Shown: positions 1 through 11,202, counted from the stretch's first letter. The stretch is 64,000 nucleotides of DNA from an uncultured Lachnospiraceae bacterium (GCA_947177165.1 CAMWTP010000011.1:28780-92779), one strand, 5' to 3'. Notes: a model not told the origin generated them from the letters alone. Translations and numbers: made by a program.

Positions 1-2725
1 AGTCTGCCGTCTTGATCACATCAAGATTGTGTTCAATGACAATCACCGTGTTGCCGCCCTCCGCAAGACGCTGCAGAATCTCAACAAGCTTGTGTACATC
101 CGCAAAATGAAGCCCTGTTGTCGGCTCATCCAGAATATAGATTGTCTTCCCTGTGCTTCTGCGGCTCAACTCCGTCGCAAGCTTGATGCGCTGCGCTTCG
201 CCGCCCGAGAGTGTCGTCGAAGGCTGTCCCAGCTTGATGTAGGAGAGTCCCACATCGTACAAAGTCTCAATCTTCCTTTTTATGGAAGGAACCGGGTCAA
301 AAAACTTCACTGCCTCCTCGACCGTCATATCCAGCACATCATAGATACTCTTTCCTTTATATTTTACGTCCAGTGTCTCTCTATTGTAACGCTTTCCCTG
401 ACAGACCTCGCAGGGCACATACACATCCGGCAGAAAATGCATCTCAATCTTGATGATGCCATCGCCGCCGCACGCCTCGCATCGTCCGCCCTTCACGTTA
501 AAGCTAAAGCGCCCCTTACTGTATCCCTTTGCCTTGGCATCAACAGTTGAGGCAAACAGATCCCTGATCTGGTCAAACACCCCTGTGTAAGTCGCCGGAT
601 TGGACCTTGGTGTCCTGCCGATTGGCGACTGGTCAATGGCAATCACCTTGTCAAGCTGTTCTACCCCTTCTATTTTCTTGAATTTGCCCGGTATGGTGCG
701 CGCCCTGTTCAATTTTTTTGCCAGATACTTGTACAGAATCTCATTTACCAGAGAGGACTTTCCAGAACCCGACACGCCTGTCACACAGGTAAACACACCG
801 AGCGGAAACTTCACATCGATATTTTTGAGGTTGTTCTCCGCTGCCCCCTTTACCGTAAGCCAACCAGTTGGCTTTCTCCTGCTCTCTGGAACTGGAATCT
901 GTATTTTTCCGCTCAGATACTGTCCTGTAATGGACTCCGGCTCTTGCATGATCTCCCGGGCTGTTCCCTGCGCGATCACTTCTCCTCCGTGCTCCCCGGC
1001 ACCAGGGCCAATATCAATCACATGATCTGCCGCCAGCATGGTATCCTCGTCATGTTCCACAACGATAAGTGTATTTCCAAGTCCCTGCAGATTCCGCAAA
1101 GCCGACAACAGCTTGTCATTATCCCTCTGATGCAATCCGATACTCGGCTCATCCAAAATATAGCATACGCCGACAAGCCCGGAGCCAATCTGTGTTGCCA
1201 GTCTGATGCGCTGTGCCTCCCCTCCCGACAGGGACGCTGTTCCCCTTGACAAACACAGATATTCCAGACCGACACTTGCAAGAAACCCTACTCGCGCGCG
1301 GATCTCCTTCAAGATACGCTTGCCGATCAACTGCTGTTGTTTCGTCAACTCCATCGTGTCCAGAAAACTGTAAAGATTTGTGATTGACATGGAGGTAATC
1401 TCGTAAATATTTTTGTCACACACTGTCACCGCCAATGAACTTTTTTTCAGACGCCTTCCGCCACACTCCTTGCAGGGTGTAATGCGCATAAACGTCTCAT
1501 ACTCCTGCTTGATACTTTCAGAAGCCGTCTCCCTATATCTACGCTCCACATTCTTGAGCAGTCCCTCAAAGGCCACAGGATAAATACCCTCTCCGCGCTG
1601 TCCCTTGTAATGTACGGCCACTTCCTTCCCTTTTGTTCCGTTAACAAGCACATCCTTTATCTCATCTGATAACGCCTCAAACGGTGTGTCAAGGGAAAAG
1701 TTGTACTCCTTACTTAAAGCCTGCAGAATTGCATTCGTAAAGCTTCCTTTGTCCGCACATGACTGCCATCCCATAACAGTAATTGCACCTTGATTGATGC
1801 TGAGGCTTCTGTCAGGTATGATCAGATCAATATCGAATTCCATCTTATAACCGAGCCCGAAACACTCTGGACAGGCGCCAAATGGATTGTTAAAGGAAAA
1901 ACTTCTCGGCTCCACCTCATCAATGCTGATATTGCAGTCAGGACACGCAAAGCTGTCGGAGAAGTTCATCATCCTGCCGTCAATCACATCAACCATCAGC
2001 AGTCCGTCGGAGAGTGCCATGACATTCTCGATGGAATCCGTCAGCCTGCGCTCAATTCCCTCTTTTACAGCGATTCTGTCCACAATGATCTCAATATTGT
2101 GCTTGATATTTTTTTCTAGTTTGATCTCCTCGGACAGGTCGTACAGATTCCCATCAATACGGACACGCACATATCCGCTCTTTTTAGCACGGTCAAGCAC
2201 CTTGACGTGCTCTCCCTTCCTGCCGCGCACCACCGGCGCCAGCAGCTGCAGTTTCGTGCCCTGCGGCAGCTCCATGATCTGGTCTACGATCTGATCAACT
2301 GTCTGACGCCTGATCTCCCTGCCGCAGTTTGGACAGTGTGGTATACCGATGCGCGCATACAGCAGCCTGAAATAGTCATAGATTTCCGTCACAGTGCCGA
2401 CTGTTGATCGTGGATTTCTGTTCGTGGACTTCTGGTCGATCGATATTGCCGGCGACAAACCGTCTATTCGCTCCACATTCGGCTTTTCCATCTGCCCCAA
2501 AAACTGTCTGGCGTAGGAGGACAGTGACTCCATATACCGCCTCTGTCCCTCTGCATAGATTGTGTCAAATGCCAGGGAGGATTTGCCGGAACCGGACAAT
2601 CCCGTCAGCACCACAAACTTATTTCTGGGAATATCCAGATCAATGTTTTTCAGGTTGTGCTCATTTGCACCGCGAATCTTGATGACCTCTCCCTTGGGAA
2701 GCATTTTCAGTTGTTCTCTGTCCAT
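1..2725 (-). CDS. uvrA: UvrA, excinuclease ABC subunit A (3' end outside the window)
   Basis: DNA-damage recognition ATPase of nucleotide excision repair, working with UvrB in the cytoplasm. I translated the minus strand from the ATG at 2725 and found 908 codons open to the window edge; about 30-40 C-terminal residues of the usual ~940 are missing. Visible motifs are the first Walker A ([14 protein letters not shown], about residue 32), the zinc-binding CPNC and CPDC...CPEC elements, the second Walker A ([10 protein letters not shown]) and the Walker B/His loop stretch [15 protein letters not shown] at the very end. The reading frame at position 4 is the same as at the start, so no net frameshift is present. 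It lies 60 bp downstream of uvrB, in the usual uvrB-uvrA order, and is probably co-transcribed with it. Confidence 0.97.
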   Translation of the reverse strand, partial: MDREQLKMLPKGEVIKIRGANEHNLKNIDLDIPRNKFVVLTGLSGSGKSSLAFDTIYAEGQRRYMESLSSYARQFLGQMEKPNVERIDGLSPAISIDQKSTNRNPRSTVGTVTEIYDYFRLLYARIGIPHCPNCGREIRRQTVDQIVDQIMELPQGTKLQLLAPVVRGRKGEHVKVLDRAKKSGYVRVRIDGNLYDLSEEIKLEKNIKHNIEIIVDRIAVKEGIERRLTDSIENVMALSDGLLMVDVIDGRMMNFSDSFACPDCNISIDEVEPRSFSFNNPFGACPECFGLGYKMEFDIDLIIPDRSLSINQGAITVMGWQSCADKGSFTNAILQALSKEYNFSLDTPFEALSDEIKDVLVNGTKGKEVAVHYKGQRGEGIYPVAFEGLLKNVERRYRETASESIKQEYETFMRITPCKECGGRRLKKSSLAVTVCDKNIYEITSMSITNLYSFLDTMELTKQQQLIGKRILKEIRARVGFLASVGLEYLCLSRGTASLSGGEAQRIRLATQIGSGLVGVCYILDEPSIGLHQRDNDKLLSALRNLQGLGNTLIVVEHDEDTMLAADHVIDIGPGAGEHGGEVIAQGTAREIMQEPESITGQYLSGKIQIPVPESRRKPTGWLTVKGAAENNLKNIDVKFPLGVFTCVTGVSGSGKSSLVNEILYKYLAKKLNRARTIPGKFKKIEGVEQLDKVIAIDQSPIGRTPRSNPATYTGVFDQIRDLFASTVDAKAKGYSKGRFSFNVKGGRCEACGGDGIIKIEMHFLPDVYVPCEVCQGKRYNRETLDVKYKGKSIYDVLDMTVEEAVKFFDPVPSIKRKIETLYDVGLSYIKLGQPSTTLSGGEAQRIKLATELSRRSTGKTIYILDEPTTGLHFADVHKLVEILQRLAEGGNTVIVIEHNLDVIKTAD

Positions 2726-2785
2726 CTTTGTACCATACCTTTCCACAATTCAATATCACTATTTCTGTATTTTATTCCGTGTCTT

Positions 2786-4777
2786 TTACATCCCGCCAGT
2801 CAGCTCCTGCAGCTGTTTTTTGAGTTCCATCATCTTGTCGCGCAGCTCCATCGCCGCCTCAAAATTGAGATCCGCAGCCGCTTTGCGCATATTTTTCTCG
2901 ACCGTATCAATCAGCTTTTTCAGTTCCTTCTCATTCATGGACTCGGGATCTTTTGCAAACTTCTGCTCTTCCTTCGCCACTGCCTTCGAGATGCTGATCA
3001 GATCCCGCACTGCCTTCCTGATCGTCTGCGGTGTGATACCATGCTGCTCGTTGTATTTCTGCTGGATTGCACGCCTTCTCGCAGTCTCATCCAGCGTCAC
3101 CCGCATGGAATCCGTGATCGTATCGGCATACATAACCACATGCCCTTCCGCATTTCTCGCCGCTCGTCCGACTGTCTGTATCAGGGAAGTCGCAGACCGC
3201 AGAAACCCTTCCTTGTCTGCATCGAGAATCGCCACCAGCGATATCTCAGGTATATCGAGTCCTTCGCGCAGCAGATTAATTCCGACGAGCACGTCAAACA
3301 CATCCAGACGCATATCGCGTATAATCTCAGCGCGCTCCAGCGTGTCAATATCCGAGTGCAGATACTTCACGCGGACGCCAACGTCGGACATATATTTTGT
3401 CAGATCCTCAGCCATGCGCTTTGTCAGCGTTGTCACCAGCACTTTATTGTGCTTTGCTGTCTCCGCGTTGATTCTCGTAATCAGATCGTCGATCTGTCCC
3501 TCCACAGGATGAATCTCAATCTCCGGGTCGAGCAGACCCGTCGGTCTGATGATCTGCTCTGTGCGCAGCAGCTCATGTTGTCTTTCGTATTCATTGGGCG
3601 TCGCTGACACGAAAAGCATCTGGTCAATCTTTTCTTCGAACTCGTCGAAACGAAGCGGTCTGTTGTCCAACGCTGACGGAAGCCGGAAACCATACTCTAC
3701 GAGCGTGGTTTTCCGCGAGCGGTCGCCTGCATACATTCCGCGAATCTGCGGAATCGTCATGTGCGACTCGTCAATGATGATAAGAAAATCCTCTGTGAAG
3801 AAATCCATCAGGCAATACGGCGGATCTCCCTCTTTCGCGCCGTTCAGATGTCTTGAATAATTCTCAATCCCGGAACAAAATCCCGTCTCGCGAAGCATCT
3901 CAATGTCAAAGTTCGTCCGCTCCGATATGCGCTGCGCCTCCAAAAGCTTATCCTCACTCTTAAAATAACGCACGCGCTCCTTCATCTCTGTCTCAATGGC
4001 ATCACATGCCTTTGCAATCCGCTCTGGTGCGACGACATAGTGTGACGCAGGGAAAATCGTGGTGTGTTCCAATGTGGCATTGACCTTGTTTGTGACTGGA
4101 TCGACCTCAGCGATACGATCAACCTCATCACCGAAAAATTCCACCCGAATCCAGTAATCGCCACCCTGTGCAGGATGAATGTCAACCACATCGCCATGCA
4201 CCCGGAAGCGCCCTCTGTCAAGCTCCATATCATTCCGGTCATACTGCATCTCGATCAAAGCACGGATGACCTCATCCCTGTCCTTAGTCATGCCGGGTCT
4301 TAAGGAAAGCATCATTCCCTGATACTCATCGGGACTTCCCAGACCATAGATGCAGGAAACACTCGCCACGACCACGACATCTCTCCGCTCGGTCAATGAT
4401 GCCGTTGCGGACAATCTCAGCTTGTCAATCTCATCGTTTACAGCAGAATCCTTTGCGATGTAGGTGTCCGATGACGGAATATATGCCTCTGGCTGATAGT
4501 AATCATAGTAGGACACAAAGTATTCTACCGCATTTTCCGGGAAAAATTCTTTGAACTCGCCGTACAGCTGCCCGGCGAGGGTCTTATTGTGCGCTATCAC
4601 CAAAGTGGGCTTCTGCAGCGCCTGTATGATATTTGCCATCGTGAAGGTCTTGCCGGAACCTGTCACACCTAATAAAGTCTGGAACTGGTTGCCTTCTTTA
4701 AAGCCTTTTACAAGCTCCGCGATGGCCTCCGGCTGGTCGCCGGTGGGCTGGTATTCACTGTGCAGTTTGAACAACAT
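2786..4777 (-). CDS. uvrB: UvrB, excinuclease ABC subunit B
   Basis: Damage-verifying helicase-like subunit that receives DNA from UvrA and recruits UvrC. It has 663 residues, the normal family length. Walker A is GVTGSGKT near residue 38. The beta-hairpin region that clamps DNA is complete ([18 protein letters not shown], near residue 90). The Walker B/DEAD-like box is IIIDESH near residue 335, helicase motif VI is QTVGRAARN, and the C-terminal UVR domain that contacts UvrC ([13 protein letters not shown]) closes the protein. The ATG at 4777 follows a GGAGGTGA ribosome-binding site. It is the first gene of a uvrB-uvrA unit. Confidence 0.98.
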   Translation of the reverse strand: MLFKLHSEYQPTGDQPEAIAELVKGFKEGNQFQTLLGVTGSGKTFTMANIIQALQKPTLVIAHNKTLAGQLYGEFKEFFPENAVEYFVSYYDYYQPEAYIPSSDTYIAKDSAVNDEIDKLRLSATASLTERRDVVVVASVSCIYGLGSPDEYQGMMLSLRPGMTKDRDEVIRALIEMQYDRNDMELDRGRFRVHGDVVDIHPAQGGDYWIRVEFFGDEVDRIAEVDPVTNKVNATLEHTTIFPASHYVVAPERIAKACDAIETEMKERVRYFKSEDKLLEAQRISERTNFDIEMLRETGFCSGIENYSRHLNGAKEGDPPYCLMDFFTEDFLIIIDESHMTIPQIRGMYAGDRSRKTTLVEYGFRLPSALDNRPLRFDEFEEKIDQMLFVSATPNEYERQHELLRTEQIIRPTGLLDPEIEIHPVEGQIDDLITRINAETAKHNKVLVTTLTKRMAEDLTKYMSDVGVRVKYLHSDIDTLERAEIIRDMRLDVFDVLVGINLLREGLDIPEISLVAILDADKEGFLRSATSLIQTVGRAARNAEGHVVMYADTITDSMRVTLDETARRRAIQQKYNEQHGITPQTIRKAVRDLISISKAVAKEEQKFAKDPESMNEKELKKLIDTVEKNMRKAAADLNFEAAMELRDKMMELKKQLQELTGGM

Positions 4778-4874
4778 AGGACAGAAATCACCTCCGTAAA
4801 TCTAATTTCATGTTTGTGAATTCAATAATAGTAGTAAAATGAACAGGAACTCAATAACTCAAAAAGTACTTATG

Positions 4875-4935
4875 ATTATAGCACACAGCCTCAGATTTGT
4901 ACAGAGAAAAGAAGATATTTTCGGAACTTTTGTTT
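4875..4935 (-). promoter_or_regulatory. Probable uvrB-uvrA promoter with a possible LexA box
   Basis: On the minus strand a TGTACA (-35, 4903..4898), a 17-bp spacer and TATAAT (-10, 4880..4875) stand about 100 bp before uvrB. Just upstream, 4924-4935 reads GAAC-TTTT-GTTT, one base short of the GAAC-N4-GTTC SOS box used by LexA in Firmicutes. Damage-inducible control of uvrB is common in this phylum, so the match is plausible, but it is imperfect and lies upstream of the -35 rather than across it. Confidence 0.45.
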
Positions 4936-4981
4936 GCCATTTGTTTTAGCGGCATATTTCCTCTGCCGGGATTGTGCACCC

Positions 4982-5022
4982 AAAAAGGAAGTATCTCCTA
5001 TTTTAACGGAAATACTTCCCTT
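4982..5022 (-). terminator. Rho-independent terminator after the hybrid kinase gene
   Basis: A 12-bp stem (4987-4998 with 5008-5019, one G-T pair) with a 9-nt loop is followed on the minus strand by TTTTT. It sits about 65 bp after the stop codon of the hybrid kinase gene. The A/T flanks on both sides might let it work in both directions. Confidence 0.75.
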
Positions 5023-5084
5023 TAGAAACTGTTAAGAATTAACTTTTATATATTCTTTCGTCAACCCGGCTTTTTGTGATACCA

Positions 5085-8000
5085 TCACTTAACATACTGC
5101 TTGAGCACCGATATAAAGATATCCATGTCCAGCGGCTTAGAGATATGGGCATTCATACCGTTCTTCAACGCCGCCTCCTTATCCTCCTCCAGCGCATTCG
5201 CCGTCATGGCGATGATCGGCAGATCTTTGACATCCTTTCTCGGCATACTCCGGATTGTCCTGGTAGCCTCATAACCGTTCATAATCGGCATCTGCACATC
5301 CATCAGTACCGCATCATAGTAATACTCATCAGACTGTTCCACCATCGCAACGGCATCCGTTCCATCCGGCGCTGACTCAACAACGAATCCCGCCTCTTCG
5401 AGTATTACTTGCGCAATCTCACGGTTCAACTCAATATCCTCCACAAGCAGGACACGCTTTCCGCTAAAATCCTCCAATGTCCATGCCGCAGCTTCATCCG
5501 CTTTGTCCAGTAAATTGTTTGCAGCAAGCAACGCGGACTTTAAGTCGGACATAAAGAGCGGTTTCGCACAGAATGCTGTAACCCCTGCCGCCTTAGCCTC
5601 GTCCTCAATGTCAGACCAGTCATATGCCGTGAGAATAATAATCGGTGCGTCATTTCCGACGACACTGCGGATTTTTCTAGCGGTCTCCACACCGCTGAGC
5701 TCCGGCATCTGCCAGTCAATGATATAAGTATGGTAAGCGTCCCCTTCTTCATAAGCCATCTGGGCACGGTATGCAGCCTCTCTCCCGGAAGTCGTCCATT
5801 CAGACCGCAGACCGATCTTTTTCAGCATCTTGCTCACACTGTCGCACACATGGAAATCGTCATCCACAACAAGCGCGCGAAGCCCTCGAAGCTCCTTGAT
5901 CTGCTCTGCATTCTTCTCGATGTCCTGCAGCTTTAAGCCCAGCTCTACCGTAAAGGTACTTCCCTTTCCCGGTTCACTCTTCACCGTGATTGTACCATTC
6001 ATCATCTCGACAATGTTTCTTGTGATCGCCATGCCGAGTCCTGTCCCCTGAATACCTGACTGCGTCACTGTCGACTCGCGCTCAAACGGCTCAAAGATAT
6101 GATCCACAAATTCCTTTGACATGCCGATGCCGTTGTCCTTGATGACAAAGATATAATCGCCATATCCATGACGGAATGTCGTCTTCTGCATAATCCGAAA
6201 TGTAATGGTTCCGCCGGCTGGCGTGTACTTCACAGCGTTGCTCAGCAAATTGATAAACACCTGGTTCATCTTCAGCGAATCTGCGACAACATCCTCGTTT
6301 ACGATCTCAAAGGTATCGATAAATAGTTCAAGCTGTTTTGCCTTCACCTGCGGCTGGATAATATTGACCAGATTGTGCATCAGCTCTGAGATATTGCATT
6401 CCTGTTCCTTGATCTGCACCTTTCCGCTCTCAATCCGGCTCATGTCAAGAATGTCATTGATCAGGCTGAGCAGATGATTGCTCGATGAAAGCACTTTCTG
6501 CAGACAGTCCTTCACCTGATCCTTGTTGTCAATATGGCTGACCGCAATCGTCGTAAACCCAATGATGGCATTCATCGGCGTGCGGATATCGTGTGACATA
6601 TTGGACAGAAATGTCGTCTTTGCCCGGTTCGCGTGCTGCGCCTGCATCAGCGCATCCTGCAGCGCCTGCGTCTGCTCTTTCTGCTTTCTGACACTCTCCG
6701 TGATTTCTTTCATCACAACCATCACCAGGATATCCTGTGTCTCATCGTCCCTTGTCATGAGAAAAGACTGGCGGATACAGACTTCCTGCCCGCAGTTGTC
6801 CCTGTACCAGTATTCCGCACTCACTTCCGACTTTCCCTGCTCATAACGTCCTGTCAGATATCCTGTATTGACAATCCTGCTGTATTCTTCCAGCGAGTCT
6901 TTCAAAATATACTTTTTCCAGCGCTCAAACCACTCTGACACCCTGCACGGCGGCTCCAGCCCCACTTGCTGCAGCAGCGATATTTTCTCCCCGGCCATTT
7001 CACACAGAACATCTTTCTCGACCCTATCCTGCGTCAGATTAAACTCAAAGGTACAGATGGCATTGGACGTGATCGCAATCTGATACTGTCTCTCCTTGCG
7101 GTTTGCGACAGCCATCCTGGCCTGAATCTGCAGCTCCTTCTCCTTTACTTCTGTGATGTTCTGCCGGATGAACAGAAGCTTCTCCGCCCTGCCCGCCTTT
7201 CGTTCCAGACAGATAATGTTGATATGCTCCCACTCGGACTTTCCATTCTGTCTCACATGACACTCAAAGCGCACATCATTATGTTCCGCCAGCGACTGAA
7301 TCAGTGACTCCTGATCCAAATAATCTGTCAGCTCCGCACGTTCTCTTTCATCTATCAATTCTGAACACAGGAGATGTACCAGTCTCTGATAGTCACCTTT
7401 CAGCGCAAAGTCACCGTCCTGCGGCGTTGTTCCCGCCAGGTACTGATAAGTACCTGACCCAAAATCAACCATTGCAAAACGCGAAAACAGGGTAGTGACA
7501 CCATTAATAATATACCCCATCTCCCGGTTCTCATCTTCCAGCAGTTTCTTTTCTCTCCCTGCGCGGACCACAAGCATAATAATATAGAGGGCAAACAGGC
7601 CTATCAGCATCACTTCCAGCTGGACTCCCACTATATTCTGATCTCTTATCATACGCTGCGTGACATTTTTCGGAAAAGTCTGCACAAGGACAAAATCATG
7701 ATCCGGAAAATTCATGACACAGACATTATCGGTCTCACTGCCTGAAGCGCAGATAAAGGCTCCCTCTCCGCCATGTGCAAAGATATCCTTTGCCTCGTCG
7801 GCTGCCCCGCTGTCGATCACCCCTTTTCTCACCAGTGTGTCGAGCAGATCCTCCTCATAGATATTGCCGTTACTGCTTGCAATCGCTCTTCCGCCCGGCG
7901 TACACAGGTACACATCTGCCGCCTCGCCAAAATAAGTAGTGGTCAGCATATCCTTGAGATACTCCTCTGCGAGATAAGACCCCCGGAGCACACCGATGAT

Positions 8001-8477
8001 CTCTCCCTTATAGCGAATCGGCGCATAAAAACTTACCATCGTCTCATTAAAAAAGTAGGAATCCAGTATCACAGCAATGCCGCTCTGCCCCCGCATCCCA
8101 TTTTTATAGTAATCCCGGTCAGATGCGTCTGAAGTACGGCCGTCAGAAGTGTGATTCATCCCTGTGGCATCTGTGAACAGCACCGCGTCAAACAGAGCAT
8201 TGTGCTCTATCTCCTGCAATATCTGTTCATTAATCACAGGTTGTCTCAGCCCTTCACCGACAAAATGCGCGTATGTATTGATCAGCTCCAAAGCATTGTT
8301 CATCTGCTCGTCGATCCGTGTCGTCGTCTGACGTGCTGAATCCGCCGCATAATTTTTGTTCCGTTCCTCCAACCGTATACTGTTTTGCGTCGTATACCAG
8401 CGAAACAGAGCAATCATGGCAGTTAGCAAAACAACTATACCAATCACTTCCTGCGCCGACTTTTTCCTGTTTTTCAT
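5085..8477 (-). CDS. Hybrid sensor histidine kinase with extracellular Cache-type sensor and two receiver domains
   Basis: Membrane sensor kinase of about 1130 residues. Two transmembrane segments (about residues 10-28 and 288-305) bracket a ~260-residue extracytoplasmic region with Cache-like features (SDRDYYKNGM, YAPIRYKGEIIGVLRG). PAS-like regions and a coiled coil follow, then HisKA (MSHDIRTPMNAIIGF, His near 629), HATPase (N box NQVFINLLSNAVKYT, DNGIGM, GTGLGM) and two receiver domains (ALVVDDD...IIDWQMPE and VLLVEDIE...VLMDVQMP). No output domain is present, so phosphate probably passes to another protein or the kinase is self-controlled. A GTG at 8498 is in frame, but GGAGGA sits about 9 nt before the ATG at 8477. 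It is transcribed alone, with its own promoter and terminator. Confidence 0.9.
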   Translation of the reverse strand: MKNRKKSAQEVIGIVVLLTAMIALFRWYTTQNSIRLEERNKNYAADSARQTTTRIDEQMNNALELINTYAHFVGEGLRQPVINEQILQEIEHNALFDAVLFTDATGMNHTSDGRTSDASDRDYYKNGMRGQSGIAVILDSYFFNETMVSFYAPIRYKGEIIGVLRGSYLAEEYLKDMLTTTYFGEAADVYLCTPGGRAIASSNGNIYEEDLLDTLVRKGVIDSGAADEAKDIFAHGGEGAFICASGSETDNVCVMNFPDHDFVLVQTFPKNVTQRMIRDQNIVGVQLEVMLIGLFALYIIMLVVRAGREKKLLEDENREMGYIINGVTTLFSRFAMVDFGSGTYQYLAGTTPQDGDFALKGDYQRLVHLLCSELIDERERAELTDYLDQESLIQSLAEHNDVRFECHVRQNGKSEWEHINIICLERKAGRAEKLLFIRQNITEVKEKELQIQARMAVANRKERQYQIAITSNAICTFEFNLTQDRVEKDVLCEMAGEKISLLQQVGLEPPCRVSEWFERWKKYILKDSLEEYSRIVNTGYLTGRYEQGKSEVSAEYWYRDNCGQEVCIRQSFLMTRDDETQDILVMVVMKEITESVRKQKEQTQALQDALMQAQHANRAKTTFLSNMSHDIRTPMNAIIGFTTIAVSHIDNKDQVKDCLQKVLSSSNHLLSLINDILDMSRIESGKVQIKEQECNISELMHNLVNIIQPQVKAKQLELFIDTFEIVNEDVVADSLKMNQVFINLLSNAVKYTPAGGTITFRIMQKTTFRHGYGDYIFVIKDNGIGMSKEFVDHIFEPFERESTVTQSGIQGTGLGMAITRNIVEMMNGTITVKSEPGKGSTFTVELGLKLQDIEKNAEQIKELRGLRALVVDDDFHVCDSVSKMLKKIGLRSEWTTSGREAAYRAQMAYEEGDAYHTYIIDWQMPELSGVETARKIRSVVGNDAPIIILTAYDWSDIEDEAKAAGVTAFCAKPLFMSDLKSALLAANNLLDKADEAAAWTLEDFSGKRVLLVEDIELNREIAQVILEEAGFVVESAPDGTDAVAMVEQSDEYYYDAVLMDVQMPIMNGYEATRTIRSMPRKDVKDLPIIAMTANALEEDKEAALKNGMNAHISKPLDMDIFISVLKQYVK

Positions 8478-8556
8478 AAGATTCATTCCTCCGTACACTC
8501 GAAATCTTCCCTGATTGCAAAATTCCTTGCTGTCTGGCTTATGCTATATTTAGAAT

Positions 8557-8585
8557 ATTATACTACCAGTGTTTTCATGCGTCAA
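8557..8585 (-). promoter_or_regulatory. Sigma-A-type promoter of the hybrid kinase gene
   Basis: On the minus strand TTGACG (8585..8580), a 17-bp spacer and TATAAT (8562..8557) form a near-consensus promoter, leaving a leader of roughly 70 nt before the ATG at 8477. The rest of 8586-8709 shows nothing I can assign. Confidence 0.75.
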
Positions 8586-8709
8586 TAACACTCATGACGT
8601 TCTCTGCCCAAGTAAGGATTGCTGCCGCTGGTCCATCAATGACACACATTCTCTCTTTCGTTTTTATCACACCTGACTATAACTAATGTTTTCGCCTCAT
8701 GGCAGGCTC

Positions 8710-10014
8710 TCAATTGTGATGCACCATCACGCCGCTAATCAGAATCGTGATGATTTCCGTAACCGGCGCTGCGAGCCATACCCCTGTCATACCAAAATAT
8801 GCTGGAAGAACAAAGATGCAAATCAACAACACCACAAGCCCTCTCGACAGGGAAATCACTGCAGATTCCATCGCCCTCCCAATCGAAGTAAAGTAGAACG
8901 ACGTGATTGCATTGATTCCCGAAAAGAAAAAAGAAACCATAAAAATTACCATGCCGGACTGCACCATTTCCCGAATCGTATCATTTTTCACAAACAGACC
9001 ACTGTACCAGCCTGACAGCATCGTCATACCGAAAAAAGTCACAGCACCGATTGCAAACACCAGCCTGTTTGTCTTTCTGCGTATCCTCCTGGCAAGCTCA
9101 TGCTCCCCCGCACCATAAACAAAACTAACCAGCGGACCCGCCCCCTGCCCGAACCCTATGACAATCATGCTGAACACATAGGACACATATCCCACAATCG
9201 TGAACGCCGTGACACCGTCTACGCCGATTCTTCTCATGATCACATAATTGTAGGCAAACATGGCGATCCCTGTCGACATCTCACCGATAAACTCCGAGCT
9301 TCCATTGAGCAATGTCCTCTTGAATAGCACTGCCGAAAAGGAAAATTTCCCCAGACGATACACGCTTGCCGTTCTTATAAAATAATTCATAATCAAGGCA
9401 AGGGAAACCATCGCAGAGAGGAATGACGCAGCTGCAATCCCGGCAATCCCGATATGAAAAACGACTGCAAATACGTAATCCAACACAATATTCGTCAAGA
9501 CATTCACGATGTTGACCTTCATATAATACTGCGGATTCCCCTCTCCCCTGATAAACATACCAAAGGAAGAATTGACCACCATCACGACCAGCTCCAGCAG
9601 CAGAATGCCATAATACGTTTTGAAGTACGCGCGCACCTGCCCTGCTGCCCCCAGAATATCCAGCATCGGCTCAAAAAACAATGCTACCAGCACTCCCGTC
9701 ACCACGGAAAACACGATTGTGGTCGCAATCGTCTGACGAAAAATCTGATTACACCCCACTATATCCCCGGCACCGAGCAGCATTCCCGCAATCGCAACAC
9801 CGCCGACAGACACCATCAGGCCGACAGACAGAAATAAATAGATGATCGGCAGCCCCAGGTTGACTGCTGCAATCCCCTGCTCCCCGACATAGTTTCCGAT
9901 AAAGAAACCGTCCACTACAGTGATCAGTGAAGTCAGCACCATCGCGATAATGGCAGGGATCGAAAACTGCAATATCGTCCCCACAGTGTTCTGTTTGATT
10001 CTCTCTAAATTCAT
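8710..10014 (-). CDS. MATE family multidrug/cation antiporter
   Basis: Twelve-helix inner-membrane exporter of the MATE superfamily, which usually drives drug or metabolite efflux with a Na+ or H+ gradient. It has 434 residues, close to the family norm. The first repeat shows the MATE signature (IPAIIAMVLTSLITVVDGFF, GEQGIAAVNLGLPI), and the second half repeats the pattern after a central loop (GVDGVTAFTIVGYV, FGQGAGPLVSFVYGAGE). The ATG follows AGGAGGAG. The gene lies 137 bp downstream of an AraC/GyrI-type regulator on the same strand, a pairing typical of drug-responsive efflux. The substrate cannot be read from sequence. Confidence 0.9.
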   Translation of the reverse strand: MNLERIKQNTVGTILQFSIPAIIAMVLTSLITVVDGFFIGNYVGEQGIAAVNLGLPIIYLFLSVGLMVSVGGVAIAGMLLGAGDIVGCNQIFRQTIATTIVFSVVTGVLVALFFEPMLDILGAAGQVRAYFKTYYGILLLELVVMVVNSSFGMFIRGEGNPQYYMKVNIVNVLTNIVLDYVFAVVFHIGIAGIAAASFLSAMVSLALIMNYFIRTASVYRLGKFSFSAVLFKRTLLNGSSEFIGEMSTGIAMFAYNYVIMRRIGVDGVTAFTIVGYVSYVFSMIVIGFGQGAGPLVSFVYGAGEHELARRIRRKTNRLVFAIGAVTFFGMTMLSGWYSGLFVKNDTIREMVQSGMVIFMVSFFFSGINAITSFYFTSIGRAMESAVISLSRGLVVLLICIFVLPAYFGMTGVWLAAPVTEIITILISGVMVHHN

Positions 10015-10043
10015 AAACTCTCCTCCTATATGATTCCCATTCT

Positions 10044-10080
10044 CAAAAGCAGTCCAATGCTTTTGGTATGTTTCATTATA
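10044..10080 (-). promoter_or_regulatory. -10 element and perfect dyad in the MATE gene leader
   Basis: The minus strand carries TATAAT at 10080..10075 with no good -35, then a perfect 8-bp inverted repeat (CAAAAGCA-N6-TGCTTTTG, 10044-10065), then the ribosome-binding site. The dyad could be an operator or an RNA hairpin. A weak -35 suits a promoter needing an activator such as the AraC-type protein encoded upstream; that link is inference. Confidence 0.45.
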
Positions 10081-10151
10081 GGAGGAATATCATATAAGAA
10101 CTTCTGAATTCGTGCTCTTTTCTGCGGACAGTCACAGCAGGAATCTCCAGA

Positions 10152-11063
10152 TTATTTCAGCGGCATACAGATATCCAGTTCCATGTAACCGGATTCACTG
10201 TCTACCATGTGATAGATATCAAAACCGCTGCGGTAATCCAGTTCATAAGGAGTGCGCGGCAGCCACACCGTAAATATGGTCTGATACGCCGCATAAATAT
10301 CCTTTCCCAACCCCTTATAGGAGTACACAGCGCATTTTCCGCCCTCTATGGTACAGGTGTTTTCGAGCGGAATACCTCTGTCCACACTCATGCAGATATC
10401 ATAGAGACACCCCTCTGTGTCCGTGATGACAGGATCATCAAAAGTCCGCTCCAGATACTGCGTATCCTCCGTCACAAACTCTTGATACTTCTCCATAAAA
10501 TCGCTCCACTGTCCGCTTAAATCATGGTAGCTGCCGATTCTCCGCTCATATAAGACAAAATAATCCGGGAGATTTTCAATCGTAATCTTTCGATCACACT
10601 CCTCAAAACACTCCAGACAGTGATATCCATCGGGTTCCTGTCCGACGCTTCTTTGCATGCCGGACAAGGATGACTCTGCCGCTTTCCCTCCCGCAGTGTC
10701 TATATGCATAAAAGCATGTCTCGCAGTCGCCCGATCAACGTTCCTGCGAAAATTTACCGGATTGGTCTGATACCGCTGCCGGAACATCCAGCTGTAATTT
10801 GACGGACTATAGCCAAATTCACAGCCAATATCCGTCACTGTCCGGTCAGGCTCCACTTTCAGACGGAATGCGCTCTGCTCTAACTTCAATCTCTTTATAA
10901 ATGCATAGACACTCTCTCCGGTCGCCTCCTTAAACATTCTGCTGAAATAATATTTCGAAAAATGACAGTGCGCCGCCACATCATCGACCGACAGTTCCTC
11001 ATTAATATGCTGCAAAATGTAGTCAATCGCATGGTTGACTGACTCGTTTGTAATCATTAACAT
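10152..11063 (-). CDS. AraC family regulator with C-terminal GyrI-like effector-binding domain
   Basis: Transcription regulator of about 303 residues. The N-terminal third is a two-helix-turn-helix AraC domain (DDVAAHCHFSKYYFSRMFKE, then TVTDIGCEFGYSPSNYSWMF). The C-terminal half resembles the GyrI/AraC_E_bind fold that binds small amphipathic or cationic molecules, as in Rob and SoxS-like drug sensors (LPDYFVLYERRIGSYHDL). A GTG at 11114 is in frame, but the ATG at 11063 has a GGGAAG at proper spacing and fits the usual distance to the first helix; the ATG at 11057 is another option. It probably controls the neighbouring MATE gene. The effector is unknown. Confidence 0.82.
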   Translation of the reverse strand: MLMITNESVNHAIDYILQHINEELSVDDVAAHCHFSKYYFSRMFKEATGESVYAFIKRLKLEQSAFRLKVEPDRTVTDIGCEFGYSPSNYSWMFRQRYQTNPVNFRRNVDRATARHAFMHIDTAGGKAAESSLSGMQRSVGQEPDGYHCLECFEECDRKITIENLPDYFVLYERRIGSYHDLSGQWSDFMEKYQEFVTEDTQYLERTFDDPVITDTEGCLYDICMSVDRGIPLENTCTIEGGKCAVYSYKGLGKDIYAAYQTIFTVWLPRTPYELDYRSGFDIYHMVDSESGYMELDICMPLK

Positions 11064-11160
11064 ACTGTTCTTCCCTATTATCATGTTGGATTCTGATGCC
11101 TCTGATCCAATCACACTATGTCATCCAACTCCATAATCATCCTGTCCATGTGCAAAAGAA

Positions 11161-11189
11161 CCCCCAAAAGTAAACCTTACTTCCGGGGG
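11161..11189 (-). terminator. Terminator at the end of the ftsEX-M23-S41 operon
   Basis: A 13-bp stem with two G-T pairs (CCCCC...GGGGG arms, 3-nt loop) lies 14 bp after the S41 protease stop codon. It is followed on the minus strand by TTCTTTT. Confidence 0.7.
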
Positions 11190-11202
11190 CATTCTCCTGA
11201 TC

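Noticed and set aside
2562..3607. Two 316-codon plus-strand frames opposite uvrB and the uvrA start
   Set aside because: They run antisense to a clearly coding gene, have no ribosome-binding site, and their composition (long Ser/Ile/Arg or His/Leu runs) is that of a shadow frame.
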